Numbered from the stretch's first letter, positions 7,628 to 18,822 are shown. The stretch is 64,000 nucleotides of DNA from Thermodesulfobacteriota bacterium (GCA_040757775.1 JBFLWQ010000004.1:64270-128269); one strand, 5' to 3'. Numbers and translations: made by a program. Notes: a model not told the origin generated them from the letters alone.

Positions 7628-7713
7628 TGGCGGAGGGAGTAGGATTCGAACCCACGGACCTTTCGGTCAACGGTTTTCAAGACCGCCGCCTTCAACCACT
7701 CGGCCATCCCTCC
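7628..7713 (-). tRNA. tRNA-Ser (anticodon TGA)
   Basis: Type II tRNA with acceptor GGAGGGA/TCCCTCC, anticodon loop CTTGAAA (TGA) and encoded CCA. It lies 50 nt downstream of serS on the same strand, so the synthetase and its substrate tRNA may share a transcript. Confidence 0.95.
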
Positions 7714-7763
7714 ATATCTATGGTGAATCACAAGTCGTAAACCTTAAATAGAATAAAACCGAT

Positions 7764-9059
<1,296 letters not shown>

Positions 9060-9113
9060 TTAGCGATTGTTAAAAAAAAGCAGCTTTTTCCATACAAAGC
9101 AATTTATAAAAAA

Positions 9114-9694
9114 TGCTAGAGCAGCTCATAAGCCGAGTTCTGTTCCTCAATTCTCAGGACCTTCTTGATCTGTCGAAAAGCCGTATTCTGATAAAGAGAG
9201 GTCCTTATTGAGGCAATGATCATTCATCTAGTCCCGATGTTTCCAACGGGATCAAGCGACCTACCCGCCCCGTCATCCAGAAGCCTCCCGAATCGGTTTC
9301 CTCCGTATGTTGAACGGGCCATTCTTCTTCTCCGTTATGGAGAAAACGGGACCTATTTGGTCTTGCTCCGGGTGGGGTTTGCCTAGCTCCAGATGTCACC
9401 ATCAGGACTGGTAAGCTCTTACCTTACCGTTTCACCCTTACCCACCGAGGCTTACGCCTCGGAATTCGGAGTTAGAAGCCTGGAGTAAAAAGTAGTTAAC
9501 TTCTCACTTTTCACTTTTAACTCATCACTCCCGCCATAGGCGGGCAGGCGGTTTGTTTTCTGTGGCACTTTCCTTATCCCGACTTCTCGGGACAGTCCGT
9601 GTTACGGACCACCCTGCCCTATGGAGCTCGGACTTTCCTCTCGCTCAGACCTTATTACGGACTGAACCAGCGATCATTTGATCTGCTCTAGCAT
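9114..9694 (-). ncRNA. rnpB: RNase P RNA, type A, enlarged
   Basis: This is the RNA subunit of RNase P, which matures tRNA 5' ends. Conserved blocks read in order on the minus strand: GAGGAAAGTCCGAGCTCC, AGGGCAGGGTG, AAGTGCCACAGAAAAC, GGTAAGGGTGAAACGGT, GGAGCAAGACCAAATAGG, CTAGATGAATGA and the final CTCGGCTTAT. The ends pair over 12 bp (P1: ATGCTAGAGCAG with CTGCTCTAGCAT). At about 581 nt it is far longer than the usual 350-400. About 85 nt of repeat-like sequence is inserted at P12 (about 9463-9548), and a long extra hairpin lies in the P18/P19 region (about 9157-9204). An open frame inside it (9220-9402) is not a gene. Confidence 0.95.
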
Positions 9695-9719
9695 CCTTGT
9701 TTTTTTTATAACCTGTAAC

Positions 9720-9864
9720 GGTGCCTGCCGGGGGTGCATAGCAAAATAACACGTAAGAGCTACTAAATTTGTCTAACTTAATTATGATAACAACTTGTTT
9801 TTGCTAAGCATTGCTGGTGCAAACATGTAGTTCGTTATTTTGCTATGCACCCCCGGCAGGCACC
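9720..9864. mobile_element. MITE-like element with 31-bp perfect inverted ends
   Basis: The arms 9720-9750 and 9834-9864 are exact inverse complements (outer end GGTGCCTGCCGGGGGTGCAT), around 83 bp of AT-rich sequence with no gene. No clear target-site duplication is seen. It fills the gap between the RNase HI stop (5 bp away) and the rnpB 5' end, so when transcribed it would also fold into a strong hairpin that could end rnhA transcription. Confidence 0.65.
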
Positions 9865-9868
9865 AATC

Positions 9869-10471
9869 CTAGTTAAGCTGACCATTACTCCTTTCGTCTA
9901 TAGCTTCATTGGCAAGCCTGTCGGCATGCCGATTCTTTTCTCTATCAATATGCTTTATATCATACCAGACAAATTTTTTCAACAGATCATTCACTTCATT
10001 GTACAAAACGATCAACCCCTTATTTTTAACCTTATATGCCCCATTCAACTGCTTAACCATCAATTCTGAATCAGAGAAGATATGTACCCCTGTCCCCCTG
10101 AGTTTCAGAGCTTCTCTTAGCCCCAGAATCAATGCCTGGTATTCAGCAACATTATTAGTATTTTTTCCAAGATATTTTTTCAACTCCTTAATCAGATTTC
10201 CTTCTTTATCTAAAATCACTGCTCCTGCCCCGGCTTCCCCCGGATTCCCTCGAGAAGCACCATCGGTAAAAACAAAAAAATCAGGGAGATTGGATGAAGC
10301 CCGGTTATCCGATTTGTTCCTATAAAATAATGCTGATTGATATAGTAGATCTCGGATATCCTCCTTTGAAACCATTGGAAATTTCTTAATGGTCTTTGTA
10401 AAACTCATGTGCAGAGCCAGATGATTCAATATGTCTGTTTTTAATTTATCCTGGATATCTCTATTCTTCAA
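9869..10471 (-). CDS. Ribonuclease HI family protein with N-terminal extension
   Basis: This 200-residue protein cleaves the RNA strand of RNA/DNA hybrids. The four catalytic acidic residues are present: D70 in FTDGASRGNPGEAG, E110 in NNVAEYQALI, D134 in FSDSEL and D184 in RHADRLANEA. The RNase H fold occupies residues 64-195. The first 60 residues form a helical extension unlike the hybrid-binding domain of eukaryotic RNase H1. A basic protrusion like that of E. coli RNase HI is lacking, as in the shorter RnhA/RnhB-like paralogues. It lies between rnpB and a zinc-ribbon protein gene on the same strand. Confidence 0.88.
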   Translation of the reverse strand: MKNRDIQDKLKTDILNHLALHMSFTKTIKKFPMVSKEDIRDLLYQSALFYRNKSDNRASSNLPDFFVFTDGASRGNPGEAGAGAVILDKEGNLIKELKKYLGKNTNNVAEYQALILGLREALKLRGTGVHIFSDSELMVKQLNGAYKVKNKGLIVLYNEVNDLLKKFVWYDIKHIDREKNRHADRLANEAIDERSNGQLN

Positions 10472-10566
10472 TCTTTTCTCGGTATACCCTTGACTGTACT
10501 TTCAGGGGTATAGATTTATGGAAGCTATCCACTAAAATGTGGGTTAGAGTTCGAAAGTGATTGGGG

Positions 10567-11277
10567 TCATGAACTGCTCTCCCAGTAAAGGATTCTATTA
10601 CAATTTGGGCAAAAGATTAAATCCATCCCCCTCTGTACCTCATTAGAGAGTTGAGGCGGAATATCCATGTAGCATCCTTGACAAGATCCGTTCCTTGTCG
10701 GAACAACAGCAATTTCCTGCCTGTGTTTCTTTATGTTCTCATACATCTGCAGTAAGTCTGGACCTATCTCTGAGGATAATTCCCCTCTCTTTTTCACTTT
10801 TTCTGCCAGTTCATCCTTAAATTCCTCCAGTTTTGCCGTAAGTTGACTTTCTTCTTTACTAAACTCTCTGGATATTGCCATAAAATCTTCCTCTTTTTCC
10901 TTTAAATCCTTTGTTAACACATCAAGTTCCTCTAAAACATTAAGGATATCTTCTTCCCTTTGGCTATTGGATTCCTTTGTCAATGCTATTTCCTTCAATG
11001 CTGCCTGGTATTCTTTATTGGTCTTAACCGATAACAGTTTTTCTTCAGATTTCCTAATTTTCTCCATCTCATCTTCCATAATTCTCTCTTTTTTCCTTCT
11101 CTCATTCTCTAGACTCTCCAGTTTATCCCTTTTTGAATCAGCTATTCTCCGCTTCTCTTCTAGCTTCTCCTTCAATAATTCTATCCTTCGGGGATAGTTC
11201 TCTTTAATCTCTTCAATCTTTCCTATGCTTAAATCCAGGTCCTGGAGCTTAACCAGAATATTAATCTGTTCGTGCAA
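10567..11277 (-). CDS. C4-type zinc-ribbon coiled-coil protein (PF02591 family)
   Basis: This 236-residue protein starts at a TTG preceded by AAGGAGGG. Residues about 20-180 are a long heptad-rich, highly charged coiled coil. The last 45 residues form a zinc ribbon with two CxxC knuckles (CQGC and CPNC) around IPPQLSNEVQRG. This is the DUF164/zf-RING_7 family, conserved in many bacteria and suggested to bind nucleic acid. In this window it is followed on the same strand by rnhA and rnpB. The molecular role is not established. Confidence 0.85.
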   Translation of the reverse strand: MHEQINILVKLQDLDLSIGKIEEIKENYPRRIELLKEKLEEKRRIADSKRDKLESLENERRKKERIMEDEMEKIRKSEEKLLSVKTNKEYQAALKEIALTKESNSQREEDILNVLEELDVLTKDLKEKEEDFMAISREFSKEESQLTAKLEEFKDELAEKVKKRGELSSEIGPDLLQMYENIKKHRQEIAVVPTRNGSCQGCYMDIPPQLSNEVQRGMDLIFCPNCNRILYWESSS

Positions 11278-11321
11278 TATTTTTTCCCTCCTTAGTGGAT
11301 GTTAGCAGTATCAGCCTAGAA

Positions 11322-11348
11322 ATAAAAAAGTGCACCTGAAAGGTGCAC
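11322..11348 (-). terminator. Intrinsic terminator after tRNA(CAT)
   Basis: On the minus strand GTGCACCT-TTC-AGGTGCAC forms an 8-bp perfect stem followed by TTTTTTATTT. It lies 93 nt downstream of the tRNA gene at 11441-11516. Confidence 0.8.
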
Positions 11349-11440
11349 TCTTCACCAGCTTCTCTTTTTTATATCTTCCGCAAATTTCCAAACAGACCTT
11401 TTCAATGGATGTCCTTCTCTGCTATCATCAGTGAGATCGT

Positions 11441-11516
11441 TGGTGGGCCCACCTGGGTTCGAACCAGGGACCTACCGGTTATGAGCCGGTGGCTCTTCCA
11501 GCTGAGCTATGGGCCC
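11441..11516 (-). tRNA. tRNA with anticodon CAT (elongator Met or lysidine Ile2)
   Basis: Complete cloverleaf: acceptor GGGCCCA/TGGGCCC, anticodon loop CTCATAA between ACCGG and CCGGT, encoded CCA. It lacks the initiator features (unpaired first position and three G-C pairs ending the anticodon stem). Whether the C is modified to lysidine (Ile) or reads Met cannot be read from DNA alone. Confidence 0.9.
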
Positions 11517-11575
11517 CTATCAGGAAAAAAGCTGTAAAATCTGTCAGGTTAAATTTTTCGAAACTAAATTTAAAA

Positions 11576-11604
11576 ACAATAAATAAATTGAAAACCTTTG
11601 TCAA
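11576..11604 (-). promoter_or_regulatory. Sigma-70 promoter for tRNA(CAT)
   Basis: On the minus strand a consensus -35 TTGACA (11599-11604) is separated by 17 bp from TATTGT (11576-11581), about 60 bp upstream of the tRNA 5' end. Confidence 0.7.
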
Positions 11605-11643
11605 GTAAAAATGGCAAAATCTAGCACTCAAAAGGCGTTAACG

Positions 11644-13389
11644 TTATTTTTCTACAAAGCTTTTGAGTCTTTTGCTTCTGCTGGGATGTCTCAATTTCCT
11701 CAAAGCCTTAGCCTCTATCTGCCTAATTCTCTCTCTAGTAACATCGAAATCCTGGCCTACCTCCTCCAGTGTGTGATCTGCCTTCTCGCCGATTCCAAAC
11801 CTCATCCTAAGAACTTTTTCTTCTCTTGGCGTTAGAGTAGCAAGTACCTTTCTGGTCTGTTCGGAGAGGTTTAGGTTAATAACAGAATCGCTTGGAGATA
11901 TAATCTTTTTATCCTCAATAAAGTCCCCCAGGTGGCTGTCTTCCTCTTCGCCAATAGGAGTTTCCAGGGAAATAGGTTCTTTAGCTATCTTCAGAACCTT
12001 TCTAACCTTATCCAGAGGTAATTCCATCTTTTCAGCGATCTCTTCAGGCAGTGGTTCCCGACCCATTTCTTGAACCAGGTATCTAGAAGTTCGGATTAGT
12101 TTATTTATTGTTTCAATCATATGAACAGGGATCCTGATAGTTCTGGCCTGATCCGCTATTGCCCGTGTAATAGCCTGTCGGATCCACCATGTTGCATAAG
12201 TACTGAATTTGTATCCTCTCTGATATTCAAACTTATCGACGGCTTTCATCAATCCTATATTTCCTTCCTGGATTAAATCCAGAAATTGAAGCCCACGGTT
12301 TGTATATTTCTTTGCTATACTTATTACTAAACGCAGGTTAGCCTCTATCAGTTCACTCTTAGCTTCCTTTGCTTTGCTTTCTCCATACTCAATACTCTGA
12401 ATAATCTTTTTCAACTTCTTTGCAGACATCTCTAATTCAACTTCTGATCTCCTAATCCTCCTTTGAGCACTATTAATTATCTTCTCAAATTCTTTCAATC
12501 CATCCCTGCTAAGCAGTTTATTATCTAAGAATTCAACGCATTCTGCCCCTTCCTTTTTCTTCACCAGTCTAATTAATCTTTTTATCTCCTTAAGGTCTAT
12601 ACCAGAAATCCTTTCACACTCCTGTATTTCCCTTACTGCTTTTTCAACTCTGTCATTGAGGCTTTTTAATCTTTGAACTATTCTTTCAACCTGTTTTTTG
12701 TTGAAATTTATATCCATTAGTAGACTTATTATCTCCTGCTTATTCTCAATCCTATTCTTTCGAAGCTCTTCTTTGTCAAATGGTCCCCCTTTATCCTGCA
12801 TCAACAGCTTCTGAATCTCTATATTCTTTTCATTCAGTTCCTTTATTCTTTCAATTAGGGTCAAAACTCTCTGGGTGTGGTATTCGGAATTTAAATGTTC
12901 TTCCTCCTGGTCCTTAATTATCTCCTTGACAGTAATCTTTTCTTTTTTAAGCTTTTCACCTAATAAGATAGTTTCTCTTATCGTTATCGGAGAATCCAAT
13001 GCCGCCTCTAGAACCTCTCTTTCCCCTTCTTCAATTCTCTTTGCTATCTTAACTTCTTCATCTCGTGTCAGCAGGGAAACCGACCCCATTTCACTTAAAT
13101 ACATCCTCACCGGATCATTGCCCTTGCTGTATGATTCCTCCTCTATGTCAAGTTCTTTTTCTTCTTCTCTTAATTCTGGAATTTTCCTTTTTGGTATTTT
13201 TACGTTCTGAACAGCATCGACAATTTCAATGTCATTTTCATCAAACATAATCATCAAATCATCAATTTGCTCCGAGGACACGATATCCGAAGGTAAAATA
13301 TCATTAACCTCATCATAGGTCAGAAATCCTTTTTCTTTACCCATGTTAATTAGCTGCTCTACCTCTTCAATCTTTGTCTTTTTGGGCAT
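11644..13389 (-). CDS. rpoD: RNA polymerase primary sigma factor RpoD
   Basis: The start at 13389 ([13 protein letters not shown]) follows an AAAGGAGGAG site, giving 581 residues. The longer frame to 13461 runs through a dispersed repeat and is rejected. Region 1.1 (N-terminal 80 residues) precedes region 1.2 ([12 protein letters not shown]). Region 2 contains [30 protein letters not shown] and [10 protein letters not shown] (-10 recognition). Region 3 (RIPVHMIE) and region 4 ([15 protein letters not shown] and [20 protein letters not shown], the -35 helix-turn-helix) follow. It directs transcription of housekeeping genes and is the last gene of the rpsU-mutS2-dnaG-rpoD cluster. Confidence 0.96.
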   Translation of the reverse strand: MPKKTKIEEVEQLINMGKEKGFLTYDEVNDILPSDIVSSEQIDDLMIMFDENDIEIVDAVQNVKIPKRKIPELREEEKELDIEEESYSKGNDPVRMYLSEMGSVSLLTRDEEVKIAKRIEEGEREVLEAALDSPITIRETILLGEKLKKEKITVKEIIKDQEEEHLNSEYHTQRVLTLIERIKELNEKNIEIQKLLMQDKGGPFDKEELRKNRIENKQEIISLLMDINFNKKQVERIVQRLKSLNDRVEKAVREIQECERISGIDLKEIKRLIRLVKKKEGAECVEFLDNKLLSRDGLKEFEKIINSAQRRIRRSEVELEMSAKKLKKIIQSIEYGESKAKEAKSELIEANLRLVISIAKKYTNRGLQFLDLIQEGNIGLMKAVDKFEYQRGYKFSTYATWWIRQAITRAIADQARTIRIPVHMIETINKLIRTSRYLVQEMGREPLPEEIAEKMELPLDKVRKVLKIAKEPISLETPIGEEEDSHLGDFIEDKKIISPSDSVINLNLSEQTRKVLATLTPREEKVLRMRFGIGEKADHTLEEVGQDFDVTRERIRQIEAKALRKLRHPSRSKRLKSFVEK

Positions 13390-13423
13390 TAAAGCTCCTC
13401 CTTTGAAATATAATCCTGTGAAC

Positions 13424-13455
13424 AAGGAGGGGCACGGCGCACCATGCCCCTCCTT
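13424..13455. repeat. Palindromic repeat, AAGGAGGGGCACGG type
   Basis: A near-perfect inverted repeat (AAGGAGGGGCAYGG arms around CGC) fills the dnaG-rpoD junction and touches the dnaG stop codon. A related element (GGGGCACGG, then CTGTGCCCC) lies at 33113-33139. Confidence 0.6.
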
Positions 13456-15247
13456 AGGCATTATGACGGCGTGAAAAAGCTTGTCTATAGTTTATTTGCT
13501 TGTTTTTAAGCTTTTGCCTGGAGACCAAGAACTCCCTCTGAAGCACTTCATCTTTTTTCTCTTCTGCCTCTTTAATCTTTATATCCAGTATTTTTATTTC
13601 CTCATCCACTTTATGCATCCGAATTTTATTTATACAGTCTTTAAGAATTTTTTGGACATCTTCAATACTCTCTTTTTCAATCGACAGCTGAGAGATCAGG
13701 CTTTTTGAACTTTCATCTTCTAAACAGTTAATTATTTTTCCTGAATCTACCCTTCCTTGTCTATTGAATTCCTCTAAAAGCAATAATCCTATCTCTTTGT
13801 ATTGCTTATTCACAAACTCTTCGATTATCGCTTCTTCCTGAATTTTATGGACAACCTCGTTGTTTAATAGCATCAGCTTTAATAAGAGTTTCTCAACAAT
13901 ATCTTCATCCATAGACTGAATACCCTTTTCTTGTAAAGCGTCCCCCCCTTTTTTTGTCTTGCGGAGTTGTGAAACAATGGTGTCCTCTTTTATATCCAGT
14001 CGATTGGAAACCCTTTGTATATAGATGTCCCTTTCTATTTTATTTTCTATCTTAGCCAGAATAGGTGTAACATCTTCTATTATTTTTACCTTTCCTTCCA
14101 CTGAAAAAGCATCATGCTTTTTTATGACCTCGTTGATGGCAAATTCTATGAGGGGTATAGAACCAGCAATAATTTCTTTAAAACTGTTCTCCCCCACTTT
14201 TCTCACGAAACTATCAGGGTCAAACCCTGAGGGAAGAACTGCTATCTTCGGTGAAGTGCCATGTTTTAATAATATATCAAGACTTCTGGCAGCAGCCTTC
14301 TCTCCAGCCTCATCGGCATCAAAGACAGTGATTATGTTATTTGTGTATCTCCTCAAAATCCTTATATGACCTGTGGTTAAGGATGTGCCCAGTGTAGCTG
14401 TAACGTTTTTTATGCTGTATTGATTTAAACTCAAAAGGTCAAAGTATCCCTCTACAACTATTACCTTATCTTCGCTCCTGATAAAATCTTTTGCAACTTT
14501 CAACCCGTAAAGGCTATTGCTTTTATTGTAAATGGAAGATTCCGGTGAATTAAGGTATTTGGGAAGACTGTTGTCTAACACCCTTCCTCCAAAACCGATC
14601 ACTTTGCCATGGATGTTAATTATAGGGAAGATTATTCTCCCCCTAAAACGGTCATAAAATCCTTGGGCTTTTTTCGGTATAATCAATCCAAGTTCAGAAA
14701 CTCTTGGAAGAGGAATTCCTTTTTTCAACAGAAACTTTAGCAATCCATCCCAGCTATTCTGGGCATAACCCAGTCTGTGGTCTATTATTACATCATTCCC
14801 AATTCCCCTCTGCCTGAGATATTCTCTAGCTCCTTTACCCTCTTTTTCATTTACCAGAAGATTGTGGTAGTAGCTTGCTGCTAGTTCATTTAACTCAAAT
14901 AACCACTCTCTTTCTAGGGTTTCTCTCTTATCTGCATCAGATATTTTTATTTTGGGGAGATCAATTCCATACCTCCTGGCAAGTTCCCTTGCAGCCTCAG
15001 GAAATGAGAGACGATCCATCTTCATCAGAAAGCTTAACACATTACCTCCCATATTGCACCCAAAACAATGAAAAATCTGCTTTTCCTCATTCACCATAAA
15101 GGATGGGGTCTTCTCAGGATGAAAGGGGCACAATCCTTTATAGTTCTTCCCTACCTTTTTGAGGGAGACATAGTCTGATATTACCTCTACGATACTGGCC
15201 CTATCTTTTATCTCTTCAAGCTTATCATCAGAGATATAATCTGCCAA
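13454..15247 (-). CDS. dnaG: DNA primase DnaG
   Basis: This 597-residue primase makes RNA primers for lagging-strand synthesis. The N-terminal CHC2 zinc site is C40, H43, C61, C64 ([13 protein letters not shown], then IFHCFGC). The RNA polymerase core has the TOPRIM motifs VVEGYFDLL and [11 protein letters not shown], preceded by the basic GFGGRVL segment. The C-terminal roughly 150 residues are helical and should bind DnaB. The length is standard. The stop codon overlaps the palindrome at 13424-13455. It lies between mutS2 and rpoD. Confidence 0.97.
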   Translation of the reverse strand: MADYISDDKLEEIKDRASIVEVISDYVSLKKVGKNYKGLCPFHPEKTPSFMVNEEKQIFHCFGCNMGGNVLSFLMKMDRLSFPEAARELARRYGIDLPKIKISDADKRETLEREWLFELNELAASYYHNLLVNEKEGKGAREYLRQRGIGNDVIIDHRLGYAQNSWDGLLKFLLKKGIPLPRVSELGLIIPKKAQGFYDRFRGRIIFPIINIHGKVIGFGGRVLDNSLPKYLNSPESSIYNKSNSLYGLKVAKDFIRSEDKVIVVEGYFDLLSLNQYSIKNVTATLGTSLTTGHIRILRRYTNNIITVFDADEAGEKAAARSLDILLKHGTSPKIAVLPSGFDPDSFVRKVGENSFKEIIAGSIPLIEFAINEVIKKHDAFSVEGKVKIIEDVTPILAKIENKIERDIYIQRVSNRLDIKEDTIVSQLRKTKKGGDALQEKGIQSMDEDIVEKLLLKLMLLNNEVVHKIQEEAIIEEFVNKQYKEIGLLLLEEFNRQGRVDSGKIINCLEDESSKSLISQLSIEKESIEDVQKILKDCINKIRMHKVDEEIKILDIKIKEAEEKKDEVLQREFLVSRQKLKNKQINYRQAFSRRHNA

Positions 15248-15271
15248 AGTGCTGCTTCTCCATTTTCTTAG

Positions 15272-17719
15272 TCAAACCTTAATTTCCACAACTGTAACAC
15301 CAGTCCCTCCCTGGGGCAAGTCGGCTGAATTAAAATCTGCTACAAAACTGTGGGACTTCAGATGGTCTCTAATGGCATTGCTTAATCTTCCAGTACCAAC
15401 TCCATGAACGATATCTACCCTTGCCATGCCACTTAGTATGGCATTATCTATAACCTTATCAACCAAGGGTATAGCATCATCTACTCTCATCCCTACCAAA
15501 TTAATCTTACCTACCATACCAGTAGTGAAAGGAGTAAATGACATATCTTCTTTGCTTTTGGTATGCTTCGGTCTATTTCCATTTACTTGCTCAAGTTCAT
15601 TTAAGGGTACCTTAATCCTCAGGTTCCCAATAAGGACATCTACTTTATCTGAATTTCCTTGTGCCCTTACTATTACCCCCTCTTTATTTAGAGAGCTGAT
15701 TTTTACCACATCTCCCTTCATTGGATTTAAAATGGGCATTCTATTCTCCTTTTTAACAGGTCTAAATAGCTCTAATTCCTCTTTTAGACCAGGGAGCCTT
15801 TTATCAACTTCAGCAACACTGTGCTCTCCCTTTTTCTTAAGATTCCTGGACATTTCTTTAACTTCGATTTCTATTTTCTTTAAAAAACTAATTGCCTTGG
15901 TCTCTGTTTCCAATAATATTCTGTCCTTTTTATCCCGGATTTTCTCTAACAACGACTCTATCTGTTTCTGATAGAGCAAGATTATTTCCTTAACCCTTTT
16001 GACCTCTTTTATATCTTCTATTATCTCCCTCTGGGAACTCTCAAGAGTTCTAATTAACCTTGAGATGTCACCATTCTTGCCCTCCATAAAACTAACTGCT
16101 TTATCCAAGATTTTTCGTGGGATACCTAACTTTTCAGCGATTACCAGAGCGTTGCTTTCTCCCGGAGATCCATATATGAGACGGTAACGAGGCTCCATGG
16201 TTTTTGGGTCAAACTCAACGGATACATTCATTACCTCTTTATGAAGATATGCATATGCCTTTAATAAATTGAGATGGGTTGTAGCAATAATACTGCAATT
16301 TTTTTCCCTTAAATAATCCAATATAGCCATTGCCAAAGCAGCACCTTCATCGGGGTCAGTTCCTACCCCAATCTCATCTAATAGTAACAATGATGATTCA
16401 TCAGCCTTATCCAGAATATCAACCATCTGGTAGATATGGGAAGAGAAGGTGCTGAGATTTTGCTCTATGCCCTGTTCATCACCAATATCCGCAAAGATTG
16501 AATCGAAGATCGCGGCAACGCTTCCATCCGCTACTGGAATATGCATTCCTGCCTGTAACATTAGGGTCAAAATACCTACTGTCTTTAAAGCAACGGTCTT
16601 GCCGCCAGTATTTGCTCCTGTAATTATTAAGGTATTGCAGTCTTTATCAAAATGAATATCGATAGGGACCACCCCCTTCCTTAAATTGGCTGCTTCCTCT
16701 CTGTTAGTATATTCCTGTCTGTCCTGTTGGGATCGCAGACAGGCATTATGGAGGGACAACAGCAAGGGATGATATGCATTGATTAAACTGACTATGCCAT
16801 CTCTGTTTAATACGGGCTTTATTGCATTTATCTCCATACTGTACTTTGCTTTAGCATAAGTAAGGTCAGTCTTCCCCAAAAGATTTAGATTTGAGAGAAT
16901 TTCTTGAGCATTTGCTTTTATATTGTTGCTCAAATTCTTCAACACTCTGAACTCTTCATTCTTCTCTTCCTTAATGAGGATGCCAAGTTCATTATTCAAT
17001 TCTATAGTAGAGATAGGCTCAATAAAGTATGTTGCCTTGCTATGAGAATGGTCATGTATAATACCTTGAATATGGCATTTAAAATCCGATTTAACCGGGA
17101 TTACATACCTTCCATTTCTAATGGTAATTATCCTTTCTTGAAAAAAGGATTGGAATGAATCTTTAGAAAGTAAATCCTCCAGAGATGCATGTATCCTTTT
17201 CCTAAACTTCCTTACTTTTTCTCTTATTGCTTTAAGTTCTGGACTGGCACTGTCTAATATGTCACCCCTCTCTCCCACAGTATTTTCTATCTTGCGTTCG
17301 ATATCTGGGAGCGAAATAAAGTTGCTTCCTATTGCTTTCAGCAAGGAATATCTATTATCTTCTAATTTTCCGAAGAACCTCTTGAGGTTATGGGTTGCTT
17401 TCAAGGTACTTAAAATATCCAGAAGTTCCACAGGGTCCATGATTGACCCCTCAACTCTGGTCTTTTTAACAGGCTTTTCAATATCCCTGATACCACTGAT
17501 AGGGATATCACCATAGATTTGTAATACCTCTTTTAGCTCACTTACTTCATTCAGGAGAACCTCTATCTCTTTTGTATCTCTTTTTGGCTTAAGAGACTCA
17601 CATAAAGCTTCTCCCAAACTGGAGGTAACAAATCCCTTTAACAAGCTTAATATACTGTTAAATTCCAGAATTCTTAACGTATGCTTATTTATTACTGCTA
17701 GACGATTTTTAAAGCCCAT
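15272..17719 (-). CDS. mutS2: MutS2 family ATPase/endonuclease
   Basis: An 815-residue MutS2. A clamp and lever region (residues 1-330) is followed by the ABC-type ATPase with Walker A TGANTGGKTVALK and Walker B LLLLDEIGVGTDPDEG. A charged coiled coil comes next, then a KOW-like segment (MKGDVVKISSLNKEGVIV) and a C-terminal Smr endonuclease domain with VDIVHGVGTGRLSNAIRDHL. The mismatch-binding N-terminal domain of MutS1 is absent, as expected. MutS2 restricts recombination or rescues collided ribosomes through its Smr domain. It occupies the place between rpsU and dnaG. Confidence 0.95.
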   Translation of the reverse strand: MGFKNRLAVINKHTLRILEFNSILSLLKGFVTSSLGEALCESLKPKRDTKEIEVLLNEVSELKEVLQIYGDIPISGIRDIEKPVKKTRVEGSIMDPVELLDILSTLKATHNLKRFFGKLEDNRYSLLKAIGSNFISLPDIERKIENTVGERGDILDSASPELKAIREKVRKFRKRIHASLEDLLSKDSFQSFFQERIITIRNGRYVIPVKSDFKCHIQGIIHDHSHSKATYFIEPISTIELNNELGILIKEEKNEEFRVLKNLSNNIKANAQEILSNLNLLGKTDLTYAKAKYSMEINAIKPVLNRDGIVSLINAYHPLLLSLHNACLRSQQDRQEYTNREEAANLRKGVVPIDIHFDKDCNTLIITGANTGGKTVALKTVGILTLMLQAGMHIPVADGSVAAIFDSIFADIGDEQGIEQNLSTFSSHIYQMVDILDKADESSLLLLDEIGVGTDPDEGAALAMAILDYLREKNCSIIATTHLNLLKAYAYLHKEVMNVSVEFDPKTMEPRYRLIYGSPGESNALVIAEKLGIPRKILDKAVSFMEGKNGDISRLIRTLESSQREIIEDIKEVKRVKEIILLYQKQIESLLEKIRDKKDRILLETETKAISFLKKIEIEVKEMSRNLKKKGEHSVAEVDKRLPGLKEELELFRPVKKENRMPILNPMKGDVVKISSLNKEGVIVRAQGNSDKVDVLIGNLRIKVPLNELEQVNGNRPKHTKSKEDMSFTPFTTGMVGKINLVGMRVDDAIPLVDKVIDNAILSGMARVDIVHGVGTGRLSNAIRDHLKSHSFVADFNSADLPQGGTGVTVVEIKV

Positions 17720-17734
17720 TCAGATTTTTTTGCC

Positions 17735-17912
17735 CTCCCACCTTAACGAGCATAGTGTAGAAAAATTCCGCCCCAGACGGATTTAATCCTCCAGAGACGG
17801 GCCAGAGACAGGGAGTTTGTTCCATCTCAGGCGGATTCAATGGAGCTAGCTTGGATGGGTCAAAAAATGAAGGCTGAAACGAAAAGGGATAATTTTTCAA
17901 AGCCCTAACTAC
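17735..17912 (-). repeat. About 180-bp dispersed repeat, copy 1
   Basis: Read on the minus strand this shares, in the same order, GAAAAATT, CCCTTTTC, TTTTTTGACCCATC, GGCGGATT-type palindromes and TTAAGGTGGG with 42890-43087 on the plus strand. It fills most of the 500-bp gap between rpsU and mutS2. The rest of that gap (17913-18220) shows no gene. Confidence 0.5.
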
Positions 17913-18220
17913 ATGAAAATTAAGAATAGGAAGTGACATGAATTAACAAATAGGCCGGATAGGAATCTTTAGTTTTGCTTAAGCACTTATCCCCAAGAAA
18001 AAGTGTTTAAGCAAAGATAAATGGATTAGACCAGAAACAAAGCAATTAGGATACAATTAAAACATGTGCCTGCTAACCTGTTTATGTCTTTATCTTCTGA
18101 CTCTTTTTTCAATCTTTTTATTCATTAATAGAGGCGCGAATCATCCTAACAATGGAAAGCCGTAATTTGTCTTTTGCCTTGACGGCCAGTTTCATCTCGT
18201 CTATTATTTAATGGCATAGG

Positions 18221-18418
18221 TTACACCCCAGTTTCCCTTTTTCTTTTTAATGCCCTTTTTCTAGCTGCCAAAGCCTTTCTTTTTCTCTTAACACTGGGTT
18301 TTTCATAATACTCCCTTTTCCTTGCCTCTGATAGTATTCCAGTTTTATCACACAGTTTTTTAAACCGTTTCAAGGCATTTTCAAAGGTTTCATCTTCCCT
18401 AACTTTAACACCAGGCAT
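18221..18418 (-). CDS. rpsU: 30S ribosomal protein S21 (copy 1)
   Basis: A 65-residue basic protein: [20 protein letters not shown], then [14 protein letters not shown] and an Arg/Lys-rich tail, the standard S21 sequence. S21 binds the small subunit near the anti-Shine-Dalgarno region of 16S rRNA and helps mRNA selection. It heads the rpsU-mutS2-dnaG-rpoD cluster, the macromolecular-synthesis operon order. A near-consensus promoter lies about 210 bp upstream. A second, divergent S21 is at 37360-37551. Confidence 0.95.
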   Translation of the reverse strand: MPGVKVREDETFENALKRFKKLCDKTGILSEARKREYYEKPSVKRKRKALAARKRALKRKRETGV

Positions 18419-18629
18419 TCATCTTTCCCCTCCCTTCATCGACAGTTGTATTATCAGAATATTTGGTTCTTCTCCCATTTATCGTGTTTAGCATATAAAT
18501 CTCTAACGGAATTTAGTCGGTAGAAAGGGTTCGAGGATTCCAGCCCCCTTGAACCCTCTTAGAGCCTCAACTTAATTTGGGGATGATCCAAATTTTTATC
18601 TTTTAAAGAAAAAGCTTGATAAACATTTT

Positions 18630-18657
18630 ATTATATAAAGATAATGATAATTGTCAA
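18630..18657 (-). promoter_or_regulatory. Consensus sigma-70 promoter upstream of rpsU
   Basis: On the minus strand a perfect TTGACA (18652-18657) and a perfect TATAAT (18630-18635) are separated by 16 bp. The leader to rpsU is about 200 nt and holds an inverted GGTTCAAGG/CCTTGAACC-like repeat (about 18518-18560). The rest of the 18419-18822 gap shows no gene. Confidence 0.75.
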
Positions 18658-18822
18658 ATAAAAAATCTTTAATTTGTTGCTTCTATCCTTCTCAATGTGG
18701 CATATTAGTTTGAATTGAAGATATCTCCCTTGAGAAGGTAGGGAGGAGATTTGGTTAACAGGAGATACCTTCTGGAGCCAAGACTTAAAATAGCGATTTA
18801 GGATACAACATAGTCGGTAAAT

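Noticed and set aside
9220-9402. Open frame of 60 codons on the minus strand
   Set aside because: It lies wholly inside the RNase P RNA; the conserved RNA blocks explain the sequence.
11343-11537. Open frame of 64 codons, plus strand
   Set aside because: It is antisense to the tRNA(CAT) gene.
17709-17939. Open frame of 76 codons upstream of mutS2
   Set aside because: It consists of the dispersed repeat at 17735-17912; no start signal.
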